DNA of 64,000 nucleotides from Haemophilus parainfluenzae. Lineage in GTDB: Bacteria > Pseudomonadota > Gammaproteobacteria > Enterobacterales > Pasteurellaceae. The notes under the pieces were generated by a model. That model had not been told where the DNA came from. It ran no database searches and was given only the letters and a program-made list of their open reading frames with translations. The position numbers and the translations under genes were made by a program. The DNA lies in NCBI RefSeq assembly GCF_014931275.1, contig NZ_CP063110.1, positions 914,001 to 978,000 on the forward strand, read 5' to 3'. Numbering within the stretch: position 1 is the stretch's first letter; each line of letters opens with the position of its first letter. Below, in pieces: positions 41,776-51,065 of this stretch.

Positions 41776-43965
41776 ATGAATATTGTCCGAGTTGCATTAG
41801 CCGTACCGCTCCCCCGATTTTTTGATTATCTCTATTCACCTGACTTGACACCAATCGTTGGTGGACGAGTGTTGGTACCTTTTGGTTCGCAAAAACGAGT
41901 AGGGATCGTGGTGGATTTGCCCGCTTCTTCGGATGTAGCAAAAGAAAAGTTAAAACCGATTATTGATGTGCTTGATGCTGAATCACTTTTTAATTCCACA
42001 ACTTGGGATTGGTTAGCTTGGTCGGCTAATTATTATCGTGCAGCATTAGGCGATGTGTTGTTTCAAGCATTGCCAGTCAAACTTCGTAATGGAGAAAGTG
42101 CGGTTAAAAATGACCGCACTTTTTGGCATATAACAGAGCTTGGAAAACAAGCGTTTGAATCAGGCGAATTAAAACGTGCCAAAAAACAAATTGAAGCCTT
42201 AAATTTATTGCTAACGCAAGATCTAGAAAAAGGTAATAATGAGATCAGTTCCGCAATTTGGTCAGCCCTTAAAAGCAAAGATTATGTGGGAGAGATTATT
42301 GTGCCTACTGAACAAAAAAGTTGGCAGCAAGCTTTAGGGGATAATCCTTTAGTTAATCTTGATAACCGATTGACCTTAAACAAGCAACAAGCCCTTGCAT
42401 TTAGCCAGTTGCTTTTCCAAGAAGGCTTTAATGTGTGGTTGTTAGAGGGCGTGACTGGTTCAGGTAAAACTGAAATTTACCTGCAATACATTGAAGAAGT
42501 CTTAAAGAAAGGCAAACAGGTTTTAGTGCTTGTTCCTGAAATTGGGCTTACCCCTCAGACCGTGAGACGGTTCCAAGCTCGCTTTAATGTAGAAATTGAT
42601 GTATTGCATTCCAACTTGAATGATACACAGCGCTTAAATGTCTGGGAGCGTGCAAGAACAGGACAGAGTGCAATCGTGATTGGTACGAGATCGGCGCTTT
42701 TCACCCAGTTTTCAGATCTTGGCTTAATCATTTTAGATGAAGAACATGACGGCTCGTTTAAACAGCAAGATGGTTGGCGTTATCATGCGAGAGATTTAGG
42801 TATTGTTTTAGCGCAAAAACTCAATATTCCTATTTTGTTAGGTTCTGCGACCCCAAGTTTGGAAAGTGTGAATAACGTACAAAATGGCAAATACCATCAT
42901 TTGGTACTATCAAAAAGGGCTGGAAATGCGACCGCACTTCGTCAATTTGTGATTGATTTAAAACATCAACGAATTCAAAACGGCTTATCCGAGCCGCTAT
43001 TGAAACGTATGCAAGAACACTTAGAAAAAGGCAATCAAGTATTGTTATTCCTTAATCGACGTGGATTTGCGCCTGTGTTGTTATGTCATGAATGTGGCTG
43101 GATTGATGAATGTCATCATTGCGAAAAACCTTATACTTATCACCAACATCAGCGTGTTTTACGCTGCCATCATTGTGGCGCACAAAAAACAGTGCCGATG
43201 CAATGTGGTCATTGTGGTTCAACGCATTTAGTCACAACGGGGTTAGGCACTGAACAACTGGAGGAAACCTTAAAAGTACGTTTCCCACAATATAATATTG
43301 CTCGTATCGATCGTGATAGCACAGCACGAAAAGGCAAGCTTGAAGGTTATTTAGAGGATATTCAGCAAGGTAAAAGTCAGATTTTAATTGGCACCCAAAT
43401 GTTAGCCAAAGGACACCATTTTCCGAATGTCACTTTGGTTGCTTTAGTGAATGTAGATAATGCCTTGTTTTCCCTTGATTTCAGAGCCGAAGAACGTTTA
43501 GCGCAGCTTTATGTGCAAGTGGCAGGGCGCTCAGGCAGAGCCGAAAAACAGGGTGAAGTGGTTTTGCAGACTCATTATCCGGATCATCCGTTATTAACTA
43601 CCTTGCTTGAAAAGGGTTATCAAGCCTTTGCAGAAGAAACCTTGAAGCTACGCCATAATATGGGCTTGCCTCCGTTTAGTTTCCAGGCATTGTTTAAAGC
43701 ACAAAGTCGTCATTCTGAAGAGGCGGAAAATGCATTGTCGCAATTAGCCTCTTTCTTCTATGAACAAAAAATAGAAGGCTTGCAAGTGTTGGGGCCGATT
43801 CCCGCACCGTTCAGCAAAAAAGCGGGGCAATATCGTTGGCAGTTGCTATTACAGCACGCTTCTCGGAAACAATTACAGGCGGCATTAAGTCGATATTCGC
43901 CAGAGCTGATAAAGTCTTCTCAAGTGCGGTTGATTTTAGACGTGGATCCATTGGATTTGAGTTAG
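41776..43965 (+). CDS. priA: Primosomal replication protein N' (PriA helicase)
   Basis: This 729-residue superfamily 2 DNA helicase restarts stalled replication forks. The N-terminal 3'-end-binding domain (VRVALAVPLPRFFDYLYS) is followed by the helicase core: GVTGSGKTEIYL (Walker A), LDEEHDGSFK (Walker B), GSATPSLES, then a zinc-binding insertion (CHECGWIDECHHC and CHHCGAQ ... CGHCG) and QVAGRSGRAEKQGEV. The ATG at 41776 is chosen over one four codons earlier because it gives the usual PriA start. An inverted uptake-signal pair lies inside codons 107-116, which is unusual. Confidence 0.97.
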   Translation: MNIVRVALAVPLPRFFDYLYSPDLTPIVGGRVLVPFGSQKRVGIVVDLPASSDVAKEKLKPIIDVLDAESLFNSTTWDWLAWSANYYRAALGDVLFQALPVKLRNGESAVKNDRTFWHITELGKQAFESGELKRAKKQIEALNLLLTQDLEKGNNEISSAIWSALKSKDYVGEIIVPTEQKSWQQALGDNPLVNLDNRLTLNKQQALAFSQLLFQEGFNVWLLEGVTGSGKTEIYLQYIEEVLKKGKQVLVLVPEIGLTPQTVRRFQARFNVEIDVLHSNLNDTQRLNVWERARTGQSAIVIGTRSALFTQFSDLGLIILDEEHDGSFKQQDGWRYHARDLGIVLAQKLNIPILLGSATPSLESVNNVQNGKYHHLVLSKRAGNATALRQFVIDLKHQRIQNGLSEPLLKRMQEHLEKGNQVLLFLNRRGFAPVLLCHECGWIDECHHCEKPYTYHQHQRVLRCHHCGAQKTVPMQCGHCGSTHLVTTGLGTEQLEETLKVRFPQYNIARIDRDSTARKGKLEGYLEDIQQGKSQILIGTQMLAKGHHFPNVTLVALVNVDNALFSLDFRAEERLAQLYVQVAGRSGRAEKQGEVVLQTHYPDHPLLTTLLEKGYQAFAEETLKLRHNMGLPPFSFQALFKAQSRHSEEAENALSQLASFFYEQKIEGLQVLGPIPAPFSKKAGQYRWQLLLQHASRKQLQAALSRYSPELIKSSQVRLILDVDPLDLS

Positions 43966-44058
43966 CAAAAATTACCTAGAAAAATGCACAGTTTTTCAGT
44001 AGAATTAGGCGTTTTTTATACTCTAAGTTTAATTTATCGAATATTTTAGGATTTTATC

Positions 44059-44949
44059 GTGGCTCATCGAGATTTTGCCGGTCGAAGCGGCTCAAAAAAT
44101 AATAAAAAGAAAGCAAAGAAAAGTTTTAATCGCAATACCTTAATTGTTCTTGCGTTGGTGGCGGTATTAGGTTTTGGGTTAGGACTTTACTTCTTAAAAA
44201 GTAAAACACCAGCACCTGTAGTGACGACAAATGTTCAGCCGGAAAAACCGCAACCGAAAAGTGTGTTACCAAATCGCCCAGAAGAGGTGTGGCACTATAT
44301 TAAAGAATTAGAAACTCGTACGGTGCCGGTGGATAATAATCCTTCTTCAGTTGAAAAAAATATGCGTTTGACGGAAGAACAGCGTCAAGTGCTTATTCAA
44401 ATGGAAAAAGAACAAAAAGCGGCAGAAGAAGCGAAAAAATTAGAAGCTCAACGTAAAGAGCAAGAAGCGGCGAATGCGGAAAAAGCCGCGGCTCAAGCAC
44501 AGCAAGCTCAACCAGCACAGACAGTGCAAGCTCAGCCAACACAGCCACAGCAAACAGCAAAAACGGAAGTGAAAAAGCCTGAGCCAGTTAAAAAAACAGA
44601 GCCAGTTAAAAAGCCTGAACCTCCGAAAAAAGTAGAAGTAGTGAAGGCGGAACCAGCTAAAACGGAACCTGCTAAAACTGAGCAACCGAAAAAAGCAGAA
44701 CCGAAACCTGCTGAACAGCAAGTACAGGCTGGCGGCAAAAAATTTGGTTTACAATGTGGTGCATTTAAAAATCGTGCGCAAGCAGAAAGCTTACAAGGTC
44801 GTCTAGCGATGGCTGGCGTAAATGCACAAATTGCGACAAGTGAAGAATGGAACCGCGTACGTGTAGGACCATTTGGTAGCCGAGATGCAGCAACAGCAGC
44901 ACAAGATAAAGCAAAATCAGTAGCGAGTTGCGTTGTGATTGGAATGTAA
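44059..44949 (+). CDS. ftsN: Cell division protein FtsN (SPOR domain)
   Basis: This 296-residue protein has a GTG start. A short cytoplasmic basic region (residues 1-27) is followed by one transmembrane segment (LIVLALVAVLGFGLGLYFL) and a long periplasmic linker rich in K, A, P and Q, with repeats of the type EPVKK/EPAKTE. The C-terminal SPOR domain (about 225-296) recognises septal peptidoglycan (FGLQCGAFKNRAQAESLQGRL ... VRVGPFGSRDAA). FtsN triggers septum synthesis. The position after priA matches other Gammaproteobacteria. Confidence 0.92.
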   Translation: MAHRDFAGRSGSKNNKKKAKKSFNRNTLIVLALVAVLGFGLGLYFLKSKTPAPVVTTNVQPEKPQPKSVLPNRPEEVWHYIKELETRTVPVDNNPSSVEKNMRLTEEQRQVLIQMEKEQKAAEEAKKLEAQRKEQEAANAEKAAAQAQQAQPAQTVQAQPTQPQQTAKTEVKKPEPVKKTEPVKKPEPPKKVEVVKAEPAKTEPAKTEQPKKAEPKPAEQQVQAGGKKFGLQCGAFKNRAQAESLQGRLAMAGVNAQIATSEEWNRVRVGPFGSRDAATAAQDKAKSVASCVVIGM

Positions 44950-44958
44950 TAAGAATTT

Positions 44959-44991
44959 AAAAGTGCGGTTAAAAATAACCGCACTTTTTTT
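44959..44991 (+). terminator. Uptake-signal pair terminator after ftsN
   Basis: AAAAGTGCGGTTA / TAACCGCACTTTT enclose AAAA and are followed by TTT. Both arms are perfect uptake signals. Confidence 0.92.
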
Positions 44992-45026
44992 ATATTTTCA
45001 CTTGCCAAAAAATGAAAAATCAATAA

Positions 45027-45040
45027 AATGAACGTTCATT
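45027..45040. promoter_or_regulatory. Candidate AcrR operator
   Basis: AATGAACGTTCATT is a perfect 14-base palindrome 65 bases before the acrR start codon, in the promoter region of the acrRAB operon. TetR-family regulators such as AcrR bind palindromes of this kind, so autoregulation of the whole operon is inferred. Confidence 0.7.
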
Positions 45041-45104
45041 CATTTTTGATATTCATCTTAAATGACCTTTCTCATATATAACCCTAAGAATTTAATTTTT
45101 TATT

Positions 45105-45683
45105 ATGCGACAAGTAAAAGCCTCTAAAACGAAGCTTGATGTCAGTGAGCAGATCTTTGATGCAACAGATCGTCTTATGGCAAAAGAAGGATTACATTAT
45201 CTTTCTATGCATAAGTTAGCCAAGGAAGCAGGCATCGCAGTAGGTACGATTTATCTTTATTTTAAGAGTAAAGACGAGCTATTAGCACAATTTGCTCGTC
45301 AAGTATTCAATAAGTTTGTTGTGGCGATTGAAGAAGATTTTGATGAAAGCCAATCTTTTTTCGAGCAATACAGAAAAATGTGGTGGAATATTTGGCATTT
45401 TCTTCAAGAAAATCCAACGATTCTGTTAAACATGAATCAATATCGATCTTTACCAGAGTTTATTGAAACCTGCAAAGAAATGGAGCATTCGTGTTGGGAA
45501 CAGTTTTGTCTCAAGGGACAAGCCGCAAATGTGTTAGCTGATTTAGATCCTCACATGTTATTTTTGCTGAGTCTTAAAACGGCAATAGTTTTAGCCTCAG
45601 ATATCAAGTTTCTCGGTACGGCAGTAACCGATGCGATGTTAGAATCTGTCATTGAACGCTCTTGGCGTGCAATTCAGAAGTAG
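45105..45683 (+). CDS. acrR: TetR/AcrR-family transcriptional repressor
   Basis: This 192-residue protein has an N-terminal TetR helix-turn-helix (EQIFDATDRLMAKEGLHYLS ... LAKEAGIAVGTIYLYFKSKDEL, residues 15-65) and a divergent ligand-binding C-terminus. It is transcribed in the same direction as the efflux genes, 30 bases ahead of acrA, unlike E. coli where acrR is divergent. A perfect palindrome upstream is a likely operator, so the repressor controls itself and the pump together. Confidence 0.92.
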   Translation: MRQVKASKTKLDVSEQIFDATDRLMAKEGLHYLSMHKLAKEAGIAVGTIYLYFKSKDELLAQFARQVFNKFVVAIEEDFDESQSFFEQYRKMWWNIWHFLQENPTILLNMNQYRSLPEFIETCKEMEHSCWEQFCLKGQAANVLADLDPHMLFLLSLKTAIVLASDIKFLGTAVTDAMLESVIERSWRAIQK

Positions 45684-45713
45684 TAATTTTATTGTCTTAA
45701 TGGAGTTTTCCAA

Positions 45714-46910
45714 ATGAGTATAACTCAAACTAATAGACCAAAGCGTTCACACGTTTTCTTTTTGAAATTAGCGTTAGGCGTATTTGTGTTAATTTTTGCA
45801 GCAATGATTTTTCTTAATCAAATGAAGGCAAAAGGCATTGCTGATTTCTTGGCAAATAAACCAGAAACAGCCTCTCCTGTGACTGCAATGACAGTTAAGG
45901 CTTCAGAATGGACGCCAATCATTGAAACGACAGGTCTTGTTCGTCCAAATCAAGGGGCGATGTTAAGCGCTCAAAGTGCAGGAACGGTGTCTAAAGTGCT
46001 CGTACAAAATGGTCAGAGCGTGAAAAAAGGGGATTTGTTAGTTGAGTTAGATAGCTCAGTTGAGCGTGCAAGCTTACAAGCCGCACAAGCTCAGGTGGTG
46101 TCATTACGTCAAACTTATCAACGTTATGCAAACCTTGCGGGCAGCGGGGCTGTTTCTCGTCAAGAATTAGATAATGCAAAAGCAGCTTATGAAGCACAAG
46201 CGGCAAATATTGAGTCATTAAAAGCGGCGATTGAACGTCGCCAAATCGTGGCACCATTTGATGGTAAAGCCGGTATCGTGAAAGTGAATGCTGGTCAGTA
46301 CGTTTCAAACGGTACTGAAATTGTGCGTGTGGAAGATCGTTCTTCTATGAAAGTGGATTTTGCGATTGCTCAAAACCTATTAGATAAATTGCATATTGGT
46401 CAAAAAGTAACGGCTACGGCAGATGCGCGTAAAGGTGAAACTTTTGCCGCGAAGGTTACAGCAATTGAGCCAGCAATTAATTCTTCAACGGGTTTAGTCG
46501 ATGTTCAAGCAACGTTTGAACCAGAAGATGGAGCAAAATTATTATCCGGTATGTTTACTCGCTTAAATGTTGCTTTACCAACTGAGCATAATCAAATCGT
46601 TGTGCCACAAGTGGCAGTGAGCTACAACATGTATGGCGAATCGCTTTATATTTTGACCGCACTTTCCGATGAAGATATTGAGAAATTAGGCGGAGCAGAA
46701 AAAGCGGCGAATATGTACCGTGCAAAATCAATCACTGTATTTACGAAAGATCGTCAAGGTATTTATGCACAATTAAAAGGCGATGAAGTTAAAGTCGGCG
46801 ATAAAATTGTGACCGGCGGTCAGCAAAACTTAAGTAACGGTGCATTAGTCTCTGTTGCAGATAAAGCGGGCGTAGGTACTGAACAACCTGCGAATAAAAC
46901 GAATCTTTAA
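45714..46910 (+). CDS. acrA: RND efflux periplasmic adaptor
   Basis: This 398-residue membrane-fusion protein is anchored by an N-terminal transmembrane segment (about residues 17-36, LALGVFVLIFAAMIFLN) rather than a lipid. It has a lipoyl half motif (GTVSKVLVQNGQSVKKGDLLVELDSS), an alpha-hairpin with alanine-rich repeats (about 105-160), a second lipoyl half (IVAPFDGKAGIVKVNAGQYV) and beta-barrel domains. It bridges AcrB to an outer-membrane TolC encoded elsewhere. acrB follows after 13 bases. An uptake signal lies within the gene. Confidence 0.94.
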   Translation: MSITQTNRPKRSHVFFLKLALGVFVLIFAAMIFLNQMKAKGIADFLANKPETASPVTAMTVKASEWTPIIETTGLVRPNQGAMLSAQSAGTVSKVLVQNGQSVKKGDLLVELDSSVERASLQAAQAQVVSLRQTYQRYANLAGSGAVSRQELDNAKAAYEAQAANIESLKAAIERRQIVAPFDGKAGIVKVNAGQYVSNGTEIVRVEDRSSMKVDFAIAQNLLDKLHIGQKVTATADARKGETFAAKVTAIEPAINSSTGLVDVQATFEPEDGAKLLSGMFTRLNVALPTEHNQIVVPQVAVSYNMYGESLYILTALSDEDIEKLGGAEKAANMYRAKSITVFTKDRQGIYAQLKGDEVKVGDKIVTGGQQNLSNGALVSVADKAGVGTEQPANKTNL

Positions 46911-46923
46911 TTAGGAAAAGCGA

Positions 46924-49900
46924 ATGAAATTTACCGATATATTTATTCGTCGTCCTGTTTTGGCGGTTTCGATTAGCTTGTTAATCATTATTTTAGGATT
47001 ACAAGCGATCTCGAAATTGGCTGTGCGCGAATATCCGAAAATGACCACGACGGTGATTACGGTGACCACTGCATATCCAGGGGCGGATGCGAACTTAATT
47101 CAAGCGTTTGTTACTTCCAAAATTGAAGAGGCGGTAGCGCAAGCAGATAATGTGGACTATATGTCTTCAAGCTCTAGCCCAAGTACGTCAAAGGTCACCG
47201 TAAAAATGAAATTAAATACGGATCCGAATGCGGCCTTGGCAGATGTTTTAGCTAAAGTTAACTCAGTTCGTTCTGAATTACCAAGTGGTATTGAAGATCC
47301 AACGATTTCTTCATCAACCGGTGGTTCGGGGATTATGTATATTAGTTTCCGTTCTAACAAACTCGATGCAAGCCAAGTAACAGACTATATTCAACGTGTA
47401 GTAAAACCACAATTCTTTACCGTAGAAGGGGTGGCAAGTGTAGATATTTTTGGCGCATCAGAGTACGCTCTTCGTGTTTGGTTAGACCCAGAAAAAATGG
47501 CGGCTCAAAACCTTTCTGCCACACAAGTGATGTCCGCATTATCAGCGAATAACGTTCAAACAGCAGCAGGTAATGATAATGGCTATTTTGTAACCTATAA
47601 AAACAAAGTAGAAACCACGACAAAATCGGTTGAAGAATTAGGTAACTTAATTGTGACGTCTAACGGTGATAAGTTAGTACGTTTACGCGATATCGCTGAT
47701 ATTGAGTTAAATAAATCAAGCGATAGCTCACGTGCGGTAGCCAATGGCGCAGATTCTGTTGTATTAGCGATTAACCCAACCTCGTCAGCAAACCCATTAA
47801 CGGTAGCTGCGAAAGTACGTCCGCTATATGACAGTATTAAAAATAATCTACCGGATGCTATTGAATCTGACATCTTATATGACCGTACAATTGCGATTAA
47901 TAACTCAATTAATGAAGTAATCAAAACGATTGTTGAGGCAACGATAATCGTGTTGGTGGTGATTACCATGTTTATTGGTTCATTCCGTGCGATTTTAATC
48001 CCGGTTATCACCATTCCGATTTCATTAATCGGGGTAATTATGTTGCTTCAATCATTTGATTTCTCTATTAACTTGATGACTTTGCTGGCATTGGTTCTAG
48101 CCATTGGTTTGGTGGTGGATGATGCGATTGTGGTATTGGAAAACGTAGACCGCCACATTAAGTTAGGTGAAACACCATTCCGTGCGGCGATTATTGGTAC
48201 GCGTGAAATTGCCGTTCCGGTTATTTCCATGACTATAGCCTTGATTGCGGTATATTCTCCAATGGCGTTAATGGGCGGTATTACGGGTACGTTGTTTAAA
48301 GAGTTTGCTTTAACCCTTGCTGGAGCAGTATTTATTTCCGGTATCGTGGCATTAACACTTTCACCAATGATGACCAGTAAGTTACTGAAATCGAATGCGG
48401 AGCCAAGTAAATTAGAGCAACGAGTGGAGCATACACTAAGCAAAGTAAATGCAGCTTATGCGTATGTCCTTGATTTGGTGATGGTTAATCGTAAATGTAT
48501 GTTGATGTTTGCGGCGATTATCTTTGCGACCTTACCGGTATTGTTTAAATCACTTTCAAGTGAATTAACCCCACCAGAAGATAAAGGGGCATTTTTGGCG
48601 ATTGGTTCCGCACCGTCTAACGTAAACATAGATTACGTGCAAAATGCGATGACACCTTATCAAGAGATTTTAACCAATACGCCAGAAGTACAGTTTGCGA
48701 TGACGATTTCAGGGGCACCAAGCTCTAACCAATCTTTAAACGTTGTAACTTTAAAAGATTGGAAAGAACGCTCAAAAAGCCAAACAGCTATCATGAATGA
48801 GCTGAATGAAAAAGCGAAATCTATTCCTGAAGTGTCTGTACAAGGCTTTGCGTTCCCAGAAATTAATACAGGGGAGCAAGGTCCTCCAATTGGTTTTGTG
48901 ATCAGCACATCACAAGACTACGGTGATTTAGCAAATGTGGCGGGTAAATTCTTAGAGGATATGCAAAAATCCAGCAAGTTCGTTTATACCAATCTCGATC
49001 TTAAATTTGATACTGCTCAAATGCGTATTAAGATCGATCGTGAAAAAGCAGGAACTTATGGCATTACAATGCAACAAATCAGCCGTACGTTAGGCAGCTT
49101 CTTATCTGCCGCAACCATTGAACGTGTGGCTATTGATGGTCGAGCTTACAAAATTATTTCCCAAGTAAAACGTGACAATCGTTTATCTCCGGAAAGTTTT
49201 AATAAGTATTACATCACCGCAGCAAATGGTACCTCTGTTCCATTAAGCAGCTTGGTGACGGCTACATTGGAACCACAACCAAGTACATTGCCTCGTTTCA
49301 GTCAGTTAAACTCTGCGGTGATTAGTGCTGTACCGATGCCTGGGACTTCAATTGGTGATGCAATCCAATGGTTGCAAGACAATGCGAAAAATACCTTACC
49401 GCAAGGTTATAACTATGACTTTAAAAGTGAAGCGCGTCAGTTAGTACAAGAAGGTAATGCACTTGCTGTGACTTTCTTACTCGCGGTGGTGATTATTTTC
49501 TTAGTCTTGGCGATTCAGTTTGAATCAATTCGCGATCCAATCGTGATTATGATTTCCGTACCGTTAGCCGTGAGTGGCGCATTGTTAGCCTTAAATGCCT
49601 TCGGATTTTTTGGTATTGCAGGCACAACGCTAAATATCTACTCACAGGTTGGTTTGATTACCTTAGTTGGACTGATCACAAAACACGGTATTTTGATGTG
49701 TGAAGTAGCGAAAGAAGAGCAGTTAAATCATGGTAAAACGCGTATTGAAGCGATTACCGAAGCGGCTAAAGTACGTTTACGTCCAATTCTGATGACAACC
49801 GCTGCGATGATTGCAGGTCTTGTACCGTTGCTTTATGCAACAGGTGCGGGTGCGGTATCTCGTTTTAGTATTGGTATTGTTATCGTGGCAGGTTTGGCTA

Positions 49901-50028
49901 TCGGTACATTGTTTACCTTATTCGTGTTGCCAGTGATTTATTCATATATTGCAAGCGAACACAAACCGTTACCAGTGTTTGATGAAAATGTAAAACCAAT
50001 CGAAGGTCACATTAACGAACAACATTAA
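46924..50028 (+). CDS. acrB: RND multidrug efflux transporter
   Basis: This 1034-residue inner-membrane proton/drug antiporter of the HAE1 type has 12 transmembrane segments and two large periplasmic loops. The start is MKFTDIFIRRPVLAVSIS. The proton-relay aspartates are D399 and D400 in GLVVDDAIVVLENVDRH (helix 4). The C-terminal half shows GLITKHGILMCEVAKEE and RLRPILMTTAAMIAGLVPLL. The adjacent adaptor and repressor make a self-contained efflux operon, lacking only the outer-membrane channel. Substrates are not readable from sequence. Confidence 0.95.
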   Translation: MKFTDIFIRRPVLAVSISLLIIILGLQAISKLAVREYPKMTTTVITVTTAYPGADANLIQAFVTSKIEEAVAQADNVDYMSSSSSPSTSKVTVKMKLNTDPNAALADVLAKVNSVRSELPSGIEDPTISSSTGGSGIMYISFRSNKLDASQVTDYIQRVVKPQFFTVEGVASVDIFGASEYALRVWLDPEKMAAQNLSATQVMSALSANNVQTAAGNDNGYFVTYKNKVETTTKSVEELGNLIVTSNGDKLVRLRDIADIELNKSSDSSRAVANGADSVVLAINPTSSANPLTVAAKVRPLYDSIKNNLPDAIESDILYDRTIAINNSINEVIKTIVEATIIVLVVITMFIGSFRAILIPVITIPISLIGVIMLLQSFDFSINLMTLLALVLAIGLVVDDAIVVLENVDRHIKLGETPFRAAIIGTREIAVPVISMTIALIAVYSPMALMGGITGTLFKEFALTLAGAVFISGIVALTLSPMMTSKLLKSNAEPSKLEQRVEHTLSKVNAAYAYVLDLVMVNRKCMLMFAAIIFATLPVLFKSLSSELTPPEDKGAFLAIGSAPSNVNIDYVQNAMTPYQEILTNTPEVQFAMTISGAPSSNQSLNVVTLKDWKERSKSQTAIMNELNEKAKSIPEVSVQGFAFPEINTGEQGPPIGFVISTSQDYGDLANVAGKFLEDMQKSSKFVYTNLDLKFDTAQMRIKIDREKAGTYGITMQQISRTLGSFLSAATIERVAIDGRAYKIISQVKRDNRLSPESFNKYYITAANGTSVPLSSLVTATLEPQPSTLPRFSQLNSAVISAVPMPGTSIGDAIQWLQDNAKNTLPQGYNYDFKSEARQLVQEGNALAVTFLLAVVIIFLVLAIQFESIRDPIVIMISVPLAVSGALLALNAFGFFGIAGTTLNIYSQVGLITLVGLITKHGILMCEVAKEEQLNHGKTRIEAITEAAKVRLRPILMTTAAMIAGLVPLLYATGAGAVSRFSIGIVIVAGLAIGTLFTLFVLPVIYSYIASEHKPLPVFDENVKPIEGHINEQH

Positions 50029-50047
50029 TTGAAAATACGATAAAAAC

Positions 50048-50080
50048 AAACCGCACGTTGATTTTTCAAGTGCGGTTTTC
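50048..50080 (+). terminator. Terminator after acrB (imperfect uptake-signal pair)
   Basis: AAACCGCACGTTG and CAAGTGCGGTTT form a stem with one flaw, followed by TCTTTT. Only the right arm is a perfect uptake signal. A second hairpin (AAAAAGCGAACAT / ATGTTCGCTTTTT, 50093-50121) follows directly and serves as a back-up or for the convergent protease gene. Confidence 0.85.
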
Positions 50081-50157
50081 TTTTAGATATAAAAAAAGCG
50101 AACATGATGTTCGCTTTTTATTTTATGAAAGTGCGGTCAATTTTTTGATGGTTTTAT

Positions 50158-50940
50158 TTAGCCATTTTTATTTTTAGCGGCTTTGTAAAGTTCCATTGCT
50201 TCTGGTAATAAGCGTTGTAAGTTTTCTTGACGGGACTCATCACTCGGGTGAGTAGAAGCTAACACATCAAGTGCCCCTTTGGAACCACCAGAGGCTTTTG
50301 CCATTTTTTGCCATAAACCTGGTGCAACTTCAGGATTGTAACCTGAGCGAGCCATTAACATAAGACCAACTTCATCCGCTTCAGTTTCTGCGCTACGAGA
50401 GTAAGGTTTATCTAAAGCAAAGTCTTTGGTTAAACCTACTGCTAATTCACTTGCACTTGAACCGATAACAGTAGAAAGGGCGGCATGACCTAAACTTGCT
50501 GCAATATTAGTAGCCATACCAAAATTCACTTTCGCTTTACCGTGTTCTTTTAAAGCGTGTGCCATTTCGTGACCCATTACAACAGCAATTTCATTATCGT
50601 TTAACTGTAAGGTATCCACTAAACCTGTGTAGAATGCCATTTTACCGCCTGGCATTGCCCAAGCATTCAGTTCTTTTGATTTAATGACATTGATTTGCCA
50701 GTTAAATTGTTGTCCAGTTTCATTCGCTTGGTCTGCATAAGGCACCATTTTATTAAACACTGCATGAACACGTTTTGCAGTTTTTGATGAAGTATCAATT
50801 ACACCATGTGCACGCATATTACCCATTTCTTGGGTATAGCTACTTGCAGCTTGTTGATTGATAGAGGCAGAGTCAGCACACGAAGTTAATACAACACCCG
50901 CTAACGCAGCAAAAGCAAAGCTTTTAAGTTGTTTTTTCAT
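50158..50940 (-). CDS. M48-family zinc metallopeptidase lipoprotein (LoiP/YcaL-like)
   Basis: This 260-residue protein has a lipoprotein-type signal (MKKQLKSFAFAALAGVVLTSCADS, lipobox LTSC) and a peptidase M48 domain with the zinc motif VVMGHEMAHALKEHG and the third ligand glutamate region SRSAETEADEVGLMLMARSGYNP. The frame is open seven codons further, but the ATG at 50940 gives the signal peptide. It is expected to degrade misfolded outer-membrane proteins in the periplasm. The length matches the single-domain LoiP/YcaL type, not BepA, which has TPR repeats. Confidence 0.93.
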   Translation of the reverse strand: MKKQLKSFAFAALAGVVLTSCADSASINQQAASSYTQEMGNMRAHGVIDTSSKTAKRVHAVFNKMVPYADQANETGQQFNWQINVIKSKELNAWAMPGGKMAFYTGLVDTLQLNDNEIAVVMGHEMAHALKEHGKAKVNFGMATNIAASLGHAALSTVIGSSASELAVGLTKDFALDKPYSRSAETEADEVGLMLMARSGYNPEVAPGLWQKMAKASGGSKGALDVLASTHPSDESRQENLQRLLPEAMELYKAAKNKNG

Positions 50941-51008
50941 AATTAAGTCCTTTTCGGTCAAAATATCGATATTATATAAATTTCTTTATTGTTGTCGATA
51001 TAAAAAGA

Positions 51009-51041
51009 TTGCCTTTTGATTTTGTACTATTATAATAGTGC
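51009..51041 (+). promoter_or_regulatory. mtr promoter with TrpR-like operator
   Basis: The -35 TTGCCT (51009-51014), a 16-base spacer and a perfect -10 TATAAT (51031-51036) form a strong promoter. Overlapping the -10 is GTACTATTATAATAGTGC (51024-51041), an inverted repeat whose half sites GTACTA and TAGTGC match the Trp repressor consensus GNACTA ... TAGTNC. Binding there would block polymerase when tryptophan is plentiful. Confidence 0.8.
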
Positions 51042-51065
51042 AAAATTATATTCTAGGACTTTACT

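Noticed and set aside
44440..45023. Minus-strand frames opposite ftsN (93 and 163 codons)
   Set aside because: They arise from the repetitive K/A/P/Q-rich FtsN linker read backwards and carry no independent signals.
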